NCBI GenBank assembly: GCA_002342065.1
Contig: DDPF01000007.1
Span: forward strand, 62,001-126,000
Direction of reading: 5' to 3'
Length of the DNA: 64,000 nucleotides
Origin: Bacteroidetes bacterium UBA2475
GTDB lineage: Bacteria; Bacteroidota; Bacteroidia; B-17B0; Aurantibacillaceae
Positions within the stretch are counted from its first letter, which is position 1, and each line of letters opens with the position of its first letter. A program made the translations under genes and the position numbers. Shown in pieces: positions 18,008 to 27,632 of this stretch. A model generated the notes under the pieces. It did no database searches and was not told where the DNA came from. It saw only the letters and a program-made list of their open reading frames with translations.

Positions 18008-19641
18008 AGAGAAGGATCTCATTTTCAAAAATAATTAGTAACAAGCAAAATTTTATAACGAATTTACTTTTGCTTTGCTTCATTACTATTTTATTTTATT
18101 TAAATGCATATAACCTTACACTTTCAAAAAGACCTGCAATTACTCACCAATGGCGACAAACTGATTGTTTGTCCATAACAAAGAATTTTTATGAGGAGGG
18201 AATGTCTTTTTTTTCACCAAAAATTCATTTCCAGGGAGGTACAGGCGGGAAAGCTGTTAGTGAGTTTCCGATACTGAATTACACGGTTGCCGGTTTATGG
18301 AAGATCTTTGGCGAGCATGAATATATTTATAGAATGCTAGAATATTTAATATTCGTAATTGCCATGTGTACATTATTTAATACACTTATAAGATCTAAAG
18401 TATCGCCTCTGTATGCTTTTTTTATTGTGAGTATATTTTTAACATCGCCACTTCTTGTATATTATAGTTTTAATTTTATTGCTGATGTGCCGGCTTTATC
18501 TTTTGCAATAATGGGCTTTTGTTTTTTATTTTCATTTATTAATACCAAAATAATTAAATATTTTTATTTTGCTTTGGTTTTTTCAACACTAGCCGTTCTT
18601 ATTAAGGCAAGTGCAATTGTGCCAATTGCTTTATTGTTGTTCTTTTCTTTTATTGATATTTTTAACTTTAACAAATTCTTTAGAACAGAAAGATTATTTA
18701 CAAAAAAAGCTTTTCCGATAACTTTTATTATTCTATCAATTGGCCTGGTTATTGCGTGGTACAAATATGCTGTTTATTATAACGGGGGAAGTTCGAATGG
18801 TGTTTTCCTTTTAACAGTTCTTCCAATTTGGGAAATGCCGGAAGAAGCAATACTTAATAATTTACAAGTGTTGTTTAATGTTATGTTTCCTATTTTTTTT
18901 AGCAAACCAATGTTTTTTTTATTTTTTACTGCCATTATATTTGTTTATTCGAATTTTAAAAAGCTTACGGGCTTTCTTATGTATTGTATGGTGTTTTCCA
19001 CATTATTTTTTATTTTTTATTTGTTGTTTTTCTTCCAGGTATTTAATGCGCATGATTACTATTTAAATAACCTTATGATATATCCTGTTGTTACTTTTGT
19101 GTGCGTGGGAGATATTATATTTAAAATGGAATTTAAAAATAACTACATTAATTTTTTCAGATCCTTCGTGGTAATTTTAATAATTTTCAACTCTTTATAT
19201 TCGGCGGCAGTTTTTCGCTCAAGAACTATAGAAAATTTAGAAGATGATAGCCTTTGCGCCTGGTACCCTTTTCTCTCAAAAGAAGATAAAGGCCTGGCAA
19301 AGTATTTAAGGTGGAGGTATAATAGCACCTTTCAGCCCCTTGAATCAATAACTCCGGATCTGAGAAAAGCAGGTATTAAAAGAGAGGACCTTACTTTAAG
19401 TATTCCTGATGAGAGTTTTGATGTTTCTCTTTATTTAATGGATCAGAAGGGATTTACAATTTCTCGCGAAGCATTTATCGGTGATTCAAGTGTGATCAGA
19501 TCTTTTGTTTCAAAAAAAATAAAGTATGTGGTGCTGAATGACCCAAGTTTAAAAAATGAGATTTCATACAGTGCTATTAACAATTATTTTACCTGTGTCG
19601 TAAAGAAGGCTCACGTAGAGGTATTTAAACTTAAAGAGTAA
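18004..19641 (+). CDS. GT39/ArnT-like glycosyltransferase, membrane
   Basis: 545 residues from the ATG of MKRRISF, overlapping the preceding stop by 4 bp. The periplasmic loop after the first helix reads ITHQWRQTDCLSI, followed by VSEFPILNY; this HxWRQxD plus EFP pattern is that of ArnT/PMT-type GT-C glycosyltransferases using lipid-linked sugars. About ten further hydrophobic segments follow, then a soluble C-terminal domain (about 430-545). Donor and acceptor unknown. Probably acts on a surface glycan with its neighbours. Confidence 0.7.
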   Translation: MKRRISFSKIISNKQNFITNLLLLCFITILFYLNAYNLTLSKRPAITHQWRQTDCLSITKNFYEEGMSFFSPKIHFQGGTGGKAVSEFPILNYTVAGLWKIFGEHEYIYRMLEYLIFVIAMCTLFNTLIRSKVSPLYAFFIVSIFLTSPLLVYYSFNFIADVPALSFAIMGFCFLFSFINTKIIKYFYFALVFSTLAVLIKASAIVPIALLLFFSFIDIFNFNKFFRTERLFTKKAFPITFIILSIGLVIAWYKYAVYYNGGSSNGVFLLTVLPIWEMPEEAILNNLQVLFNVMFPIFFSKPMFFLFFTAIIFVYSNFKKLTGFLMYCMVFSTLFFIFYLLFFFQVFNAHDYYLNNLMIYPVVTFVCVGDIIFKMEFKNNYINFFRSFVVILIIFNSLYSAAVFRSRTIENLEDDSLCAWYPFLSKEDKGLAKYLRWRYNSTFQPLESITPDLRKAGIKREDLTLSIPDESFDVSLYLMDQKGFTISREAFIGDSSVIRSFVSKKIKYVVLNDPSLKNEISYSAINNYFTCVVKKAHVEVFKLKE

Positions 19642-19645
19642 GAAG

Positions 19646-21052
19646 GTGTTATTTAATTCGATACATTTTTTATTTTTTCTTCCAATTGTTGTTGGGCTTT
19701 ATTATTTATTGCCACAAAAATTCAGATGGATACTGATCTTTATTTCCAGTTGTTATTTTTACATGGTGTTTGTGCCAAAATATATCCTTATTCTTTTTTT
19801 GATCATTGTTATTGATTATGTGGCAGCCATCACAATAGAAAGGGTTACAGGTAGATTAAAATTATTTTACCTCATTGCGAGCCTAACTGCAAATATTTGC
19901 CTTTTGGCATTTTTCAAATACTTTAATTTTTTAAATGAGAATTTAGTGTCGGTGTTTTCGTTGTTCGGTAAAGAATTCAACCCAATAAATTTAAGCGTTA
20001 TTTTACCAATAGGGCTTTCCTTTCACACGTTTCAATCAATGAGTTATACTATCGAAGTATATAGGGGAAGGCAAAAGGCCGAAAGGCACCTGGGCTATTT
20101 TGCTAACTACGTTCTTTTCTTTCCGCAAATGGTTGCAGGACCGATTGAAAGATACGAGAGCCTCGGTAACGAATTAAAAGCGGTTCATAAACCTGTATAT
20201 CAAAATTTTTCAGATGGCTTTAGATTAGTTCTCTTTGGTTTATTTATTAAAATGGTGGTTGCCGATAACATTGCACCTTATGTTAATCAGATATATCTCG
20301 ATCCATTAAAATATAGCTCTTTTGAAGTGCTAATGTCGATTTTTTTATTTTCCTTCCAGATCTATGCTGATTTTTTTGGTTACTCAACCATTGCTTTAGG
20401 TTGCGCAAAATTATTAGGTATCAATATCATGAATAATTTTAAAACACCTTATCTCGCAAAAAGTGTTTCGGAGTTTTGGTCGCGGTGGCACATTTCACTT
20501 AGTACATGGTTTCGTGATTATTTGTATATCCCTTTAGGCGGCAATCGTGTAAAGATCCCAAGATGGAGTATTAATATACTGATCGTATTTATGATAAGTG
20601 GCTTGTGGCATGGTGCCAGTTGGACATTTGTTGTTTGGGGCGCTTTACATGGTATAATGTTGTTATTGGAAAGATATTTTTCTGTGCTTTTTAAATTTGA
20701 AATTAAGAAAGAATGGAATGTATTAAATGTTTTTTTAGTTGTAAAAACCTTTGTAATAACTTCTTTTATCTGGATCTTTTTCAGGGCTGAAAATTTTCAG
20801 AAGGCAAAAGATATATTTAAAGCGCTAACCAAAAATCAAAATATTTATCCTCTACAATTGGATATGTTAATGCCTTTAATAGTTACGGCTTTGATGATCA
20901 CGTTAGATCTTTTTTTATACAACTCACGCTTCGATACAAAATTAAATAATTTTAAAACACCTTACCGTTGGGCTTTTTACACTGTTTTGTTATTTTGTTT
21001 AATGGCGTTATCGGGCACTCAAAAATTTACTTTTATTTATTTTCAATTTTAA
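19646..21052 (+). CDS. MBOAT family O-acyltransferase (AlgI-like)
   Basis: 468 residues, start GTG. Multi-pass protein with the AlgI/DltB-type signatures FFPQMVAGPIERY, SVSEFWSRWHISLSTWFRDYLYIPLGG and SGLWHGASWTF, where H322 is the conserved catalytic histidine. Such enzymes pass acetyl groups across the membrane for O-acetylation of polysaccharides. The next gene overlaps its stop by one base and encodes a probable periplasmic partner, a common arrangement. Confidence 0.9.
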   Translation: MLFNSIHFLFFLPIVVGLYYLLPQKFRWILIFISSCYFYMVFVPKYILILFLIIVIDYVAAITIERVTGRLKLFYLIASLTANICLLAFFKYFNFLNENLVSVFSLFGKEFNPINLSVILPIGLSFHTFQSMSYTIEVYRGRQKAERHLGYFANYVLFFPQMVAGPIERYESLGNELKAVHKPVYQNFSDGFRLVLFGLFIKMVVADNIAPYVNQIYLDPLKYSSFEVLMSIFLFSFQIYADFFGYSTIALGCAKLLGINIMNNFKTPYLAKSVSEFWSRWHISLSTWFRDYLYIPLGGNRVKIPRWSINILIVFMISGLWHGASWTFVVWGALHGIMLLLERYFSVLFKFEIKKEWNVLNVFLVVKTFVITSFIWIFFRAENFQKAKDIFKALTKNQNIYPLQLDMLMPLIVTALMITLDLFLYNSRFDTKLNNFKTPYRWAFYTVLLFCLMALSGTQKFTFIYFQF

Positions 21053-22092
21053 TGGTAAAAAAAATTGTCATAAAAATTTTAGTGCTTACAGTCATATTAA
21101 CTGGTTTAAATTTCATTTATAATGTTACACTTTATAAAAGAGACCTGAATGAAAAATGCGAACAAATTGTTGAAATAAGGGATAAACAAGCAGAGACGGA
21201 TATTTTTTATTTTGCCGAATCATCTAATTTCAATACAAGGGAAACAGATTCAATACAAAGTAGTATTTCTGACCTTACCGGTATGTTCTTTCCTTCACTA
21301 AGACTTACTGCAATAAATAAACCGGCAACCCATGCTGGTATTTATAAGGTTTGGCTTAAGAACATTAATTTAAATGAAAACAAGCCAAAAGCAGTAGTTA
21401 TTACATTAAACCTCCGTTCGTTTGACGCGGCCTGGGTACATTCCATTTTAGAAACACAGTTGCAGGAATCGGTTGTTCTTATTCAACCTTATCCTAATTT
21501 AGTAAATCGATTCTTACTTTCACTTCAGGCTTTCGACAATAAAACCAATGAGCAGCGCGATAAGGATATGCAGGATGATTGGATAAATAAAAAATTGGTC
21601 TTTCCCTTCGATTTTAAGTATAAAACAGTTAGAGAATGGGATGTGTCGTTTGGGCAATTTGGCTGGGATCTGCCGGATGGTCCTGAAAGAAATAAAATAC
21701 TTTTAACCTGTCATTATGTAAAGGCATATGCTTTTAATTTAAATGAGGAAAACCCCCGGATAAAAGATTTCGATGAGATAACAGATTGGTGTAAAAAAAA
21801 TAATATAAACCTGTATCTAAATTTACTAGCAGAAAACATTGAATACGCAGATAGTTTAGTTGGGAAAGAATTAGTATTTTTAATGAAACAAAACAGGGAT
21901 TATTTAGTTAGAAGATATAATAAAGGTAATTGCAAAGTAGTCGATAATTTAGAATCAGTAAATGGACTTGAATTTACAGATCAAACATGGACAACAGAGC
22001 ACTATGGTTATAAAGGTAGAATGACAATAGCAAAAAATGTTGCCTCTTCATTAAAAGAACAATTTTCAAAAGAATATATAAAAGCGTATTAA
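21052..22092 (+). CDS. SGNH/AlgX-like periplasmic partner of the MBOAT protein
   Basis: 346 residues from the ATG of MVKKIVIK, which overlaps the TAA of the MBOAT gene. A single N-terminal membrane anchor (about 5-22) is followed by a soluble domain. FYFAESSNFN near residue 55 resembles SGNH block I with serine, and WTTEHYGYKGRM near the C-terminus resembles the block V histidine. Position directly behind an MBOAT gene supports an O-acetyltransfer role. Sequence similarity is weak, so the fold call is inference. Confidence 0.55.
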   Translation: MVKKIVIKILVLTVILTGLNFIYNVTLYKRDLNEKCEQIVEIRDKQAETDIFYFAESSNFNTRETDSIQSSISDLTGMFFPSLRLTAINKPATHAGIYKVWLKNINLNENKPKAVVITLNLRSFDAAWVHSILETQLQESVVLIQPYPNLVNRFLLSLQAFDNKTNEQRDKDMQDDWINKKLVFPFDFKYKTVREWDVSFGQFGWDLPDGPERNKILLTCHYVKAYAFNLNEENPRIKDFDEITDWCKKNNINLYLNLLAENIEYADSLVGKELVFLMKQNRDYLVRRYNKGNCKVVDNLESVNGLEFTDQTWTTEHYGYKGRMTIAKNVASSLKEQFSKEYIKAY

Positions 22093-22094
22093 TT

Positions 22095-22751
22095 ATGTTA
22101 GATAAAAATGGAATAGCGAAAAGAATCGCCATGGAAGTAAAAGATGGTATGTTTGTTAATTTAGGAATTGGTATTCCAACCTTAGTTGCAAACTATATTC
22201 CTGATGGAATTAATGTTGTACTTCAGTCTGAGAATGGCATTTTAGGCATGGGCCCTTTTCCTGAAGAAGGAAAGGAAAACGCCGATCTTATTAATGCAGG
22301 AAAGCAAACAATTACCCTTCTTAAAGGGTCAAGTATCTTTGATAGTGCTATGAGTTTTGGAATGATCCGTTCTCAAAAGGTAAATCTTACCATACTTGGG
22401 GCAATGGAAGTAAGTGAAAATGGTGATATTGCCAACTGGAAGATACCTGGAAAAATGGTAAAAGGTATGGGTGGAGCTATGGATCTTGTTGCCAGTGCAA
22501 AAAATATTATTGTTGCTATGCAACAGGTAAATAAAGCAGGTCAGTCAAAATTATTATCAAAATGCGATCTGCCTTTAACAGGTGTTAGATGCGTAAAAAA
22601 AATAGTTACTGAACTAGGTGTTTATGAAATTGTTGCCGGAGGAGGTTTTAAATTATTAGAACGCGCACCCGGAATAAGTGTAGACGAAATAAAAAATGCA
22701 ACAGCCGGAAAATTAATTGTAGAAGGTGATGTTAAAGAAATGATCGTATAA
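22095..22751 (+). CDS. scoB: 3-oxoacid CoA-transferase subunit B
   Basis: 218 residues. The catalytic glutamate lies in QSENGILGMGP (E46), and GIGIPTLVANYIPDG and GAMDLVASAKNIIVAM are subunit B hallmarks. Its partner scoA is at 15769-16479, five genes upstream. scoB starts 2 bp after the SGNH-like gene, so it is presumably still co-transcribed with scoA. Confidence 0.92.
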   Translation: MLDKNGIAKRIAMEVKDGMFVNLGIGIPTLVANYIPDGINVVLQSENGILGMGPFPEEGKENADLINAGKQTITLLKGSSIFDSAMSFGMIRSQKVNLTILGAMEVSENGDIANWKIPGKMVKGMGGAMDLVASAKNIIVAMQQVNKAGQSKLLSKCDLPLTGVRCVKKIVTELGVYEIVAGGGFKLLERAPGISVDEIKNATAGKLIVEGDVKEMIV

Positions 22752-22805
22752 ACGATCAAATGGTTATCATGACCAAAAAAATTCTTTAAATCAAATTACA
22801 CCTAA

Positions 22806-24569
22806 ATGAAAAAGCTCTTTTTGAATATTAAACAAATTTTATTTACACACAGGATCTTCCTTTTAAAAGCTTTAGTATTATGTTTTATTGCTTCAGTTTA
22901 TTTGAATAGAGCAGGGTATGAGTTTGAAAAAGAGCCATATATAGAAGGTGATGGATTTGAATATCTTTTGATGACTGAATCCTTCTACAATCACTGTAGT
23001 CCCGACCTTCAGATCCAGGATCTTGTATCTCTAAAACATAATATTGAGACGTCCTACAAAAAAATAGATTTCCCAAAATTGGGATATCTTGAACACGCGG
23101 TGTTTACTGTAAGTAAACCAAAGAGTGATTTTATGGAATGCACAATTGGTTATTTTTGTTCCAAACAAAATAAGTATTATTCCTATCATTATTATACGTA
23201 CTCATTATTTTGCCTGCCTGCGCGGATCATAGGAGAATGGACAGATTCACCAATGTTGCATACATGTTCTAAAACAAATGCTATACTGGTTATTGTAACA
23301 TGCCTTATACTCCTGTTTTATTTCAGTAAAAATGTTTATGTATCCGTTTTTTCTGCTCTGTGCTTTTGTTTCGGTTCTTGTTATTGGTATTTAGGCTGGG
23401 AGCATTCAGAAATATTTACTACCAGTATAGTTGTTTGGGGTCTGGTATTTTTCTTAAATGAAAAAAGGCTTTTGGGTTTATTTTTTATTGCCCTTGCAGT
23501 TTCGCAAACTCAAACATTAATGTTATTGTTGGTCGCGCTTTCTTTTTGGGCGGTTTACGAGAAAAAATTCAACATCAAATACATGCTATACACTTTTTTA
23601 GTTTGTTTTGTAGCTTTCTGCCCTATGATCTATTACTATTATCATTTCGGTACAACTAATCTTATTGGTCATCTTGGCTATTTAAATAACAAATATATTA
23701 CAGGCACGCGTTTGTTTGGCTTCTATTTTGATCTTAACCAGGGGATGATATTGGCAATGCCGTTAATACTTCTTTCTTACATTGTATTATATTTTAATAG
23801 CCTTATTAAAAATATCAAAACACTAAAGTTTCACTTATTAATACCTGTTATTTGTATCTGTATGACCTTGATTGCTTCAAGTATGGGTATATGGAATCCT
23901 GGTCAAGCAATTGTTCATAGGTATACGACCTGGATTGGAGCAGTAATTTTTGTTCATGCCTTTTATCTATTGGACCAAATTCATAGAGATAAAAAAGTTT
24001 TGCTATGCAGTTTTTTATGGACACAAATATTCGTTTGTTTTTATTTCCAGGCAATTAATAAGTTTGATTGGGAACAATCAGAACATAAAGAAGTTGCTAA
24101 ATGGGTGCTAGATAATTATCCTGAATTTTATAATCCTGACCCGGTTATTTTTTCTTTTAGAACCGATCATTCAGATATTATTGGCGAAGATAAAGAACCT
24201 GTTTTTTACTTTACGAAGCAGCATGAAATAAAAAAAGTATTATTTAATAAGCAAAACCTGGCTAAACTAAAAAAGTATTGTCTCAATAACGCTAATATTT
24301 CAAAATTTAGCACTTATAAAGATGACTATGATTGGGGATATATGAATACAAATGATATTAAGATGCTTAAGAACGGTGATGAAATTTATGCTATGTTAAG
24401 AAAGGAAAAGCTCCGCAATGCGAAACAACTTTTATTGGACACGCAAACTCCCTCGTGGATGGAATCCATTAAGCAAAGGGCGAAAGAAACTAATAAAACG
24501 GTAGACGATATCTTAAATATTGATGCGGAATTTCTCGTTCACGAGGAAGAAAAAAAAAGATTTAAATAG
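22806..24569 (+). CDS. Multi-pass membrane protein, GT-C-like
   Basis: 587 residues. One N-terminal hydrophobic helix is followed by PYIEGDGFEYLLMTESFY (a loop with acidic residues, as in GT-C donors' sites), about nine more hydrophobic segments to residue 420, then a charged soluble tail. HSEIF and SQTQTLMLLL lie within the membrane part. Likely a lipid-linked-sugar glycosyltransferase or related protein; no exact family recognised. It begins 54 bp after scoB and converges on the HAD gene. Confidence 0.5.
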   Translation: MKKLFLNIKQILFTHRIFLLKALVLCFIASVYLNRAGYEFEKEPYIEGDGFEYLLMTESFYNHCSPDLQIQDLVSLKHNIETSYKKIDFPKLGYLEHAVFTVSKPKSDFMECTIGYFCSKQNKYYSYHYYTYSLFCLPARIIGEWTDSPMLHTCSKTNAILVIVTCLILLFYFSKNVYVSVFSALCFCFGSCYWYLGWEHSEIFTTSIVVWGLVFFLNEKRLLGLFFIALAVSQTQTLMLLLVALSFWAVYEKKFNIKYMLYTFLVCFVAFCPMIYYYYHFGTTNLIGHLGYLNNKYITGTRLFGFYFDLNQGMILAMPLILLSYIVLYFNSLIKNIKTLKFHLLIPVICICMTLIASSMGIWNPGQAIVHRYTTWIGAVIFVHAFYLLDQIHRDKKVLLCSFLWTQIFVCFYFQAINKFDWEQSEHKEVAKWVLDNYPEFYNPDPVIFSFRTDHSDIIGEDKEPVFYFTKQHEIKKVLFNKQNLAKLKKYCLNNANISKFSTYKDDYDWGYMNTNDIKMLKNGDEIYAMLRKEKLRNAKQLLLDTQTPSWMESIKQRAKETNKTVDDILNIDAEFLVHEEEKKRFK

Positions 24570-24588
24570 TTGAGAGTAATTACATTAT

Positions 24589-25182
24589 TTAAAATTTCAC
24601 CCAGTTTTTTATAGTAGCCAGTTCCATTAAGTATTTATCACCTTTACTATCTCCAAATGCTATTATTTCACCAAATAGATCTAGATCGTAATGTTGTTGC
24701 ACCCTTATTTTTTTTTCGATATTGTTACAGTTCTTTGTTAAAAACTCTCCAAGGTAGATATTGTTAGTGTATTTTAGTTCAGTACATAAAAAATTATAAT
24801 TAAAACGTGTGGCTATCGGTTTGATCCAAATATCCAGAGATGCAGATACGATGCATATTTCAGCACCTTCTTTTTTATAACCTTGTAGTGTATTCAAAAG
24901 AGAGTTATTTAGTAATTCATCTTTTAATAAAACTTCATTCACAAACAATTCTCCTTTTTTTTCTAATTCTGTTTCGGTAGAATTCTTAAAATAAAAATTG
25001 AACATTTTTTTTTTCAAAAGCTCACCATCAAATAAGTTCAAATAATATAAAATAATAAGAGGTGAAAATAGGAGATACCCAAAATAAAGCTTTAACGCGC
25101 CGCAATGAAACTTTATAAATAAGGGAAATGAGTCCTTTTTAAATAAAGTTCCGTCAAAATCACATAGAATGAGCTTTTTCAT
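24589..25182 (-). CDS. HAD-IB family phosphatase
   Basis: 197 residues. Motif I is CDFDGTLFKKD (nucleophile D8, acid/base D10), motif II is ICIVSASLDIW and motif III/IV is EIIAFGDSKGDKYLM. The helical cap and size fit the SerB-like HAD-IB group. The gene abuts the methyltransferase gene (stop/start adjacent) and lies two genes from a DPPR-synthase-like UbiA gene on the same strand. Removing phosphate from a polyprenyl-linked sugar phosphate is a reasonable hypothesis. Confidence 0.75.
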   Translation of the reverse strand: MKKLILCDFDGTLFKKDSFPLFIKFHCGALKLYFGYLLFSPLIILYYLNLFDGELLKKKMFNFYFKNSTETELEKKGELFVNEVLLKDELLNNSLLNTLQGYKKEGAEICIVSASLDIWIKPIATRFNYNFLCTELKYTNNIYLGEFLTKNCNNIEKKIRVQQHYDLDLFGEIIAFGDSKGDKYLMELATIKNWVKF

Positions 25183-25824
25183 TTATTTTTGACAAATAGT
25201 AAAGTAGTGAGGGTAAACAAAACTTGTTTTTTTATATTCTTCAATTATTTTAAACCCACATTTTTGTAATAGTTCTTTTGCTGTCTTATCCGAAATTTCA
25301 TTGCCTATTTCTCCGGCAAATACAATGTCATGTAACTTATTAAAGTACACAAATGGGTGTCCGGCATTTATATCCTTAAAAATAAGTTTGCTACCGGCTT
25401 TCATTTTTGTATAAACGTTCTTCATAAATTGAACCTGGTAATTTTTAGGGATATGATGATAAACATCGATCATATACACCAAATCATATTCGCTAATATT
25501 TTCAGGAATATTTTCACCATCAAACACTTGAAAGATCAACTCTTTTGTTTCAAAGCGGCTATTTACAATCTTTGCATTATCTATTAGTCGTTGAGATATT
25601 TCTATGCCCATTATTTTTTTTACCGGAGTAAATTTTGCAACCAGAGCGCAGAATTGACCTGAGCCGCAGCCAATGTCAAACACACTTGTATTTTCTGTAG
25701 CGTAATTTAAAAGCGTATTAAAAGGGCAAATGATTGGCCGGTATTTTATCTTAAGTTTGTCAACGAAAGAAGCATTGATAGTTGTTGAAGTCAAAAATTT
25801 GATAATTTCTTTGTTCGTTATCAT
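25183..25824 (-). CDS. Class I SAM-dependent methyltransferase
   Basis: 213 residues. VFDIGCGSGQFCALVAKF (about 49-66) is the SAM-binding glycine motif; the acidic post-motif MGIEIS and YDLVYMIDVYHHIP (motif II/III) follow. Substrate not readable. It is the middle gene of a three-gene minus-strand unit: UbiA-like, methyltransferase, HAD phosphatase. Confidence 0.8.
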   Translation of the reverse strand: MITNKEIIKFLTSTTINASFVDKLKIKYRPIICPFNTLLNYATENTSVFDIGCGSGQFCALVAKFTPVKKIMGIEISQRLIDNAKIVNSRFETKELIFQVFDGENIPENISEYDLVYMIDVYHHIPKNYQVQFMKNVYTKMKAGSKLIFKDINAGHPFVYFNKLHDIVFAGEIGNEISDKTAKELLQKCGFKIIEEYKKTSFVYPHYFTICQK

Positions 25825-25859
25825 GAACGTAAATATAATTAATTAAATAAGTTACAATT

Positions 25860-26723
25860 TTAATTTATAAAATATATATAAATAACAAAAAATAAGATCC
25901 AGCCGGCTATTACCAGTTGAGTGAAAAGATCTTTAAACATAATTTTTGTTGGCGATCCACTTTTATTTTTCACCATGGATAGTTGCAGGTATCTTAATAC
26001 TCCTAATATCACGAACAGAGTTGAGTAATAAATGTTCTTATTATTAAATCTGGAAACAACCTCACTGGATGTAACATAAAGAATATAACTCACAATTAAT
26101 GCACCACACAAAATACTAATAGCTGATTGAATAAATTCCTTATTGTATCCTTTTATTGACCTTCTCATTATAGTCCCGGTCTCATCTTCAATAACAAGAT
26201 CATCTCTTCGTTTTGCTAAAGCCAAAAATAAAGAAATTAAAAAGGTCATAATTATTAACCAGTGCGAAACTAAAACACCTGAACTTTCTCCGCCGGCAAA
26301 TACCCTTAAAACAAAACCTACAGCTATAATGGTCACATCCACAATTGCTATATGCTTTAATTTTATCGAATAAAGTATGTTTAATGAGATATAGGCGATA
26401 ATGATCAGTAATAATTGTAGGTTGATAAAAAAGGCACCGGTTAAAGAGGCTAAAAGTAAAATAAGAGAAAGGAAATAAGCGGTATTTTTAGAAACTTTTC
26501 CAGATGCAATAGGTCTGTCTTTCTTTTCCGGATGAGCTTTATCATCTTCTACGTCTATAATATCATTTAAAACGTAGATTGAACTGGCGGCAAGACTAAA
26601 AACAAAAAAAGCGTACAGCGATTGTAATAATTTTTCGGAATTTATTATTTGACCCGAAAAAAATACCGGAGCAAAAATATAAAGATTTTTTATCCAATGA
26701 TTTATTCTTAGCAGTTTGAGCAT
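25860..26723 (-). CDS. UbiA-family prenyltransferase, decaprenyl-phosphate phosphoribosyltransferase-like
   Basis: 287 residues, about nine membrane segments. LRINHWIKNLYIFAPVFF at the N-terminus, VLNDIIDVEDDKAHPEKKDRPIASG (first Asp-rich site, about 52-76) and LKHIAIVDVTIIAVGFVLRVFAGG closely follow the pattern of mycobacterial DPPR synthase (Rv3806c). That enzyme moves phosphoribose from PRPP onto a polyprenyl phosphate. The second Asp-rich motif appears as AKRRDDLVIEDE. The neighbouring HAD phosphatase would fit the next step. The exact lipid and sugar are inferred. Confidence 0.75.
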   Translation of the reverse strand: MLKLLRINHWIKNLYIFAPVFFSGQIINSEKLLQSLYAFFVFSLAASSIYVLNDIIDVEDDKAHPEKKDRPIASGKVSKNTAYFLSLILLLASLTGAFFINLQLLLIIIAYISLNILYSIKLKHIAIVDVTIIAVGFVLRVFAGGESSGVLVSHWLIIMTFLISLFLALAKRRDDLVIEDETGTIMRRSIKGYNKEFIQSAISILCGALIVSYILYVTSSEVVSRFNNKNIYYSTLFVILGVLRYLQLSMVKNKSGSPTKIMFKDLFTQLVIAGWILFFVIYIYFIN

Positions 26724-26859
26724 TTAGTTTAAATGAGTTTCAATCGATTTACTAAAATAGAAAGAATTATTGGAATAAAAGCCGTAGAAAGAAACAGTTG
26801 GATTGGTTAAATGATCATCCAAACTCAGTATTCATTACAAATAGGAATATAACTATTGA

Positions 26860-27552
26860 TTACGCGAGTGTTTTTTCTAAAACGCTCTCAAATAAGAATC
26901 TTCCATCCTCGTTACTTAGTTCTTTATCGGCCGCACGCTCAGGATGTGGCATCATGCCAAATACATTTCTTTTTTCGTTACAAACACCTGCAATATTTTC
27001 AATGGCACCATTTGGATTGGCTTCATCAGTAATGTTCCCGTTCTCATCGCAATACCTGAATAATATTTGATCGTTCGCTGTTATTTTTTTTATCGTATCA
27101 GCATCGGCAAAATATTTTCCTTCGCCATGAGCAATAGGTATCTTTAATGCTTTATTGGCCGGAACCATAGAAGTAATTAATGAATTAGAGGTTGCAGCTT
27201 TAATGTATACATTTTTGCAAATAAATTTACGGGTATTGTTATGTAATAAGGCGCCGGGCAATAAACCACTCTCGCATAAGATCTGGAAACCATTACAAAC
27301 ACCAAATAAAAAGCCACCATTGTTAGCATGCTTAATAACACTATCCATAATAGGCGAAAACCTTGCTATTGCACCACTTCTTAAATAATCACCATAAGAG
27401 AAGCCACCGGGTAAAATAATATGAGTGCAACCTTCAAGGTCAGTATTTTTATGCCAAAGCTTAACGGTTTCCTGCTTTAAAAGATTCTTTAAAACATACA
27501 CCATATCCTCATCACAATTAGAGCCAGGAAATACAACAACGCCAAATTTCAT
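26860..27552 (-). CDS. purQ: Phosphoribosylformylglycinamidine synthase, glutaminase subunit
   Basis: 230 residues, class I glutamine amidotransferase of purine synthesis. The nucleophile cysteine is in FGVCNGFQILCESGLLPGAL (about residue 87). IAHGEGKYFAD and MMPHPERAA supply the other PurQ landmarks, including the catalytic His-Glu region near the C-terminus. It delivers ammonia to a separate PurL subunit, not present in this window. Confidence 0.93.
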   Translation of the reverse strand: MKFGVVVFPGSNCDEDMVYVLKNLLKQETVKLWHKNTDLEGCTHIILPGGFSYGDYLRSGAIARFSPIMDSVIKHANNGGFLFGVCNGFQILCESGLLPGALLHNNTRKFICKNVYIKAATSNSLITSMVPANKALKIPIAHGEGKYFADADTIKKITANDQILFRYCDENGNITDEANPNGAIENIAGVCNEKRNVFGMMPHPERAADKELSNEDGRFLFESVLEKTLA

Positions 27553-27572
27553 TTTATAAATAGTTTAGGATA

Positions 27573-27605
27573 CAAAATTACCAAATAATTAAACTTAAAA
27601 AACAA
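27573..27605 (-). promoter_or_regulatory. Putative purQ promoter
   Basis: On the minus strand, TAATTTTG (27580 down to 27573) matches the Bacteroidota -7 consensus TAnnTTTG. A TTG lies 22 nt upstream (27605-27603). The -7 box ends about 20 nt before the purQ start. No competing match is closer. Confidence 0.4.
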
Positions 27606-27632
27606 GGGTTTTTAACATACTGTTAATACATG

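Noticed and set aside
20968..21051. Upstream ATG for the SGNH-like gene inside the MBOAT gene
   Set aside because: It would overlap the MBOAT coding region by 85 bp; the ATG at 21052 gives a normal signal-anchor and a one-base stop/start overlap.
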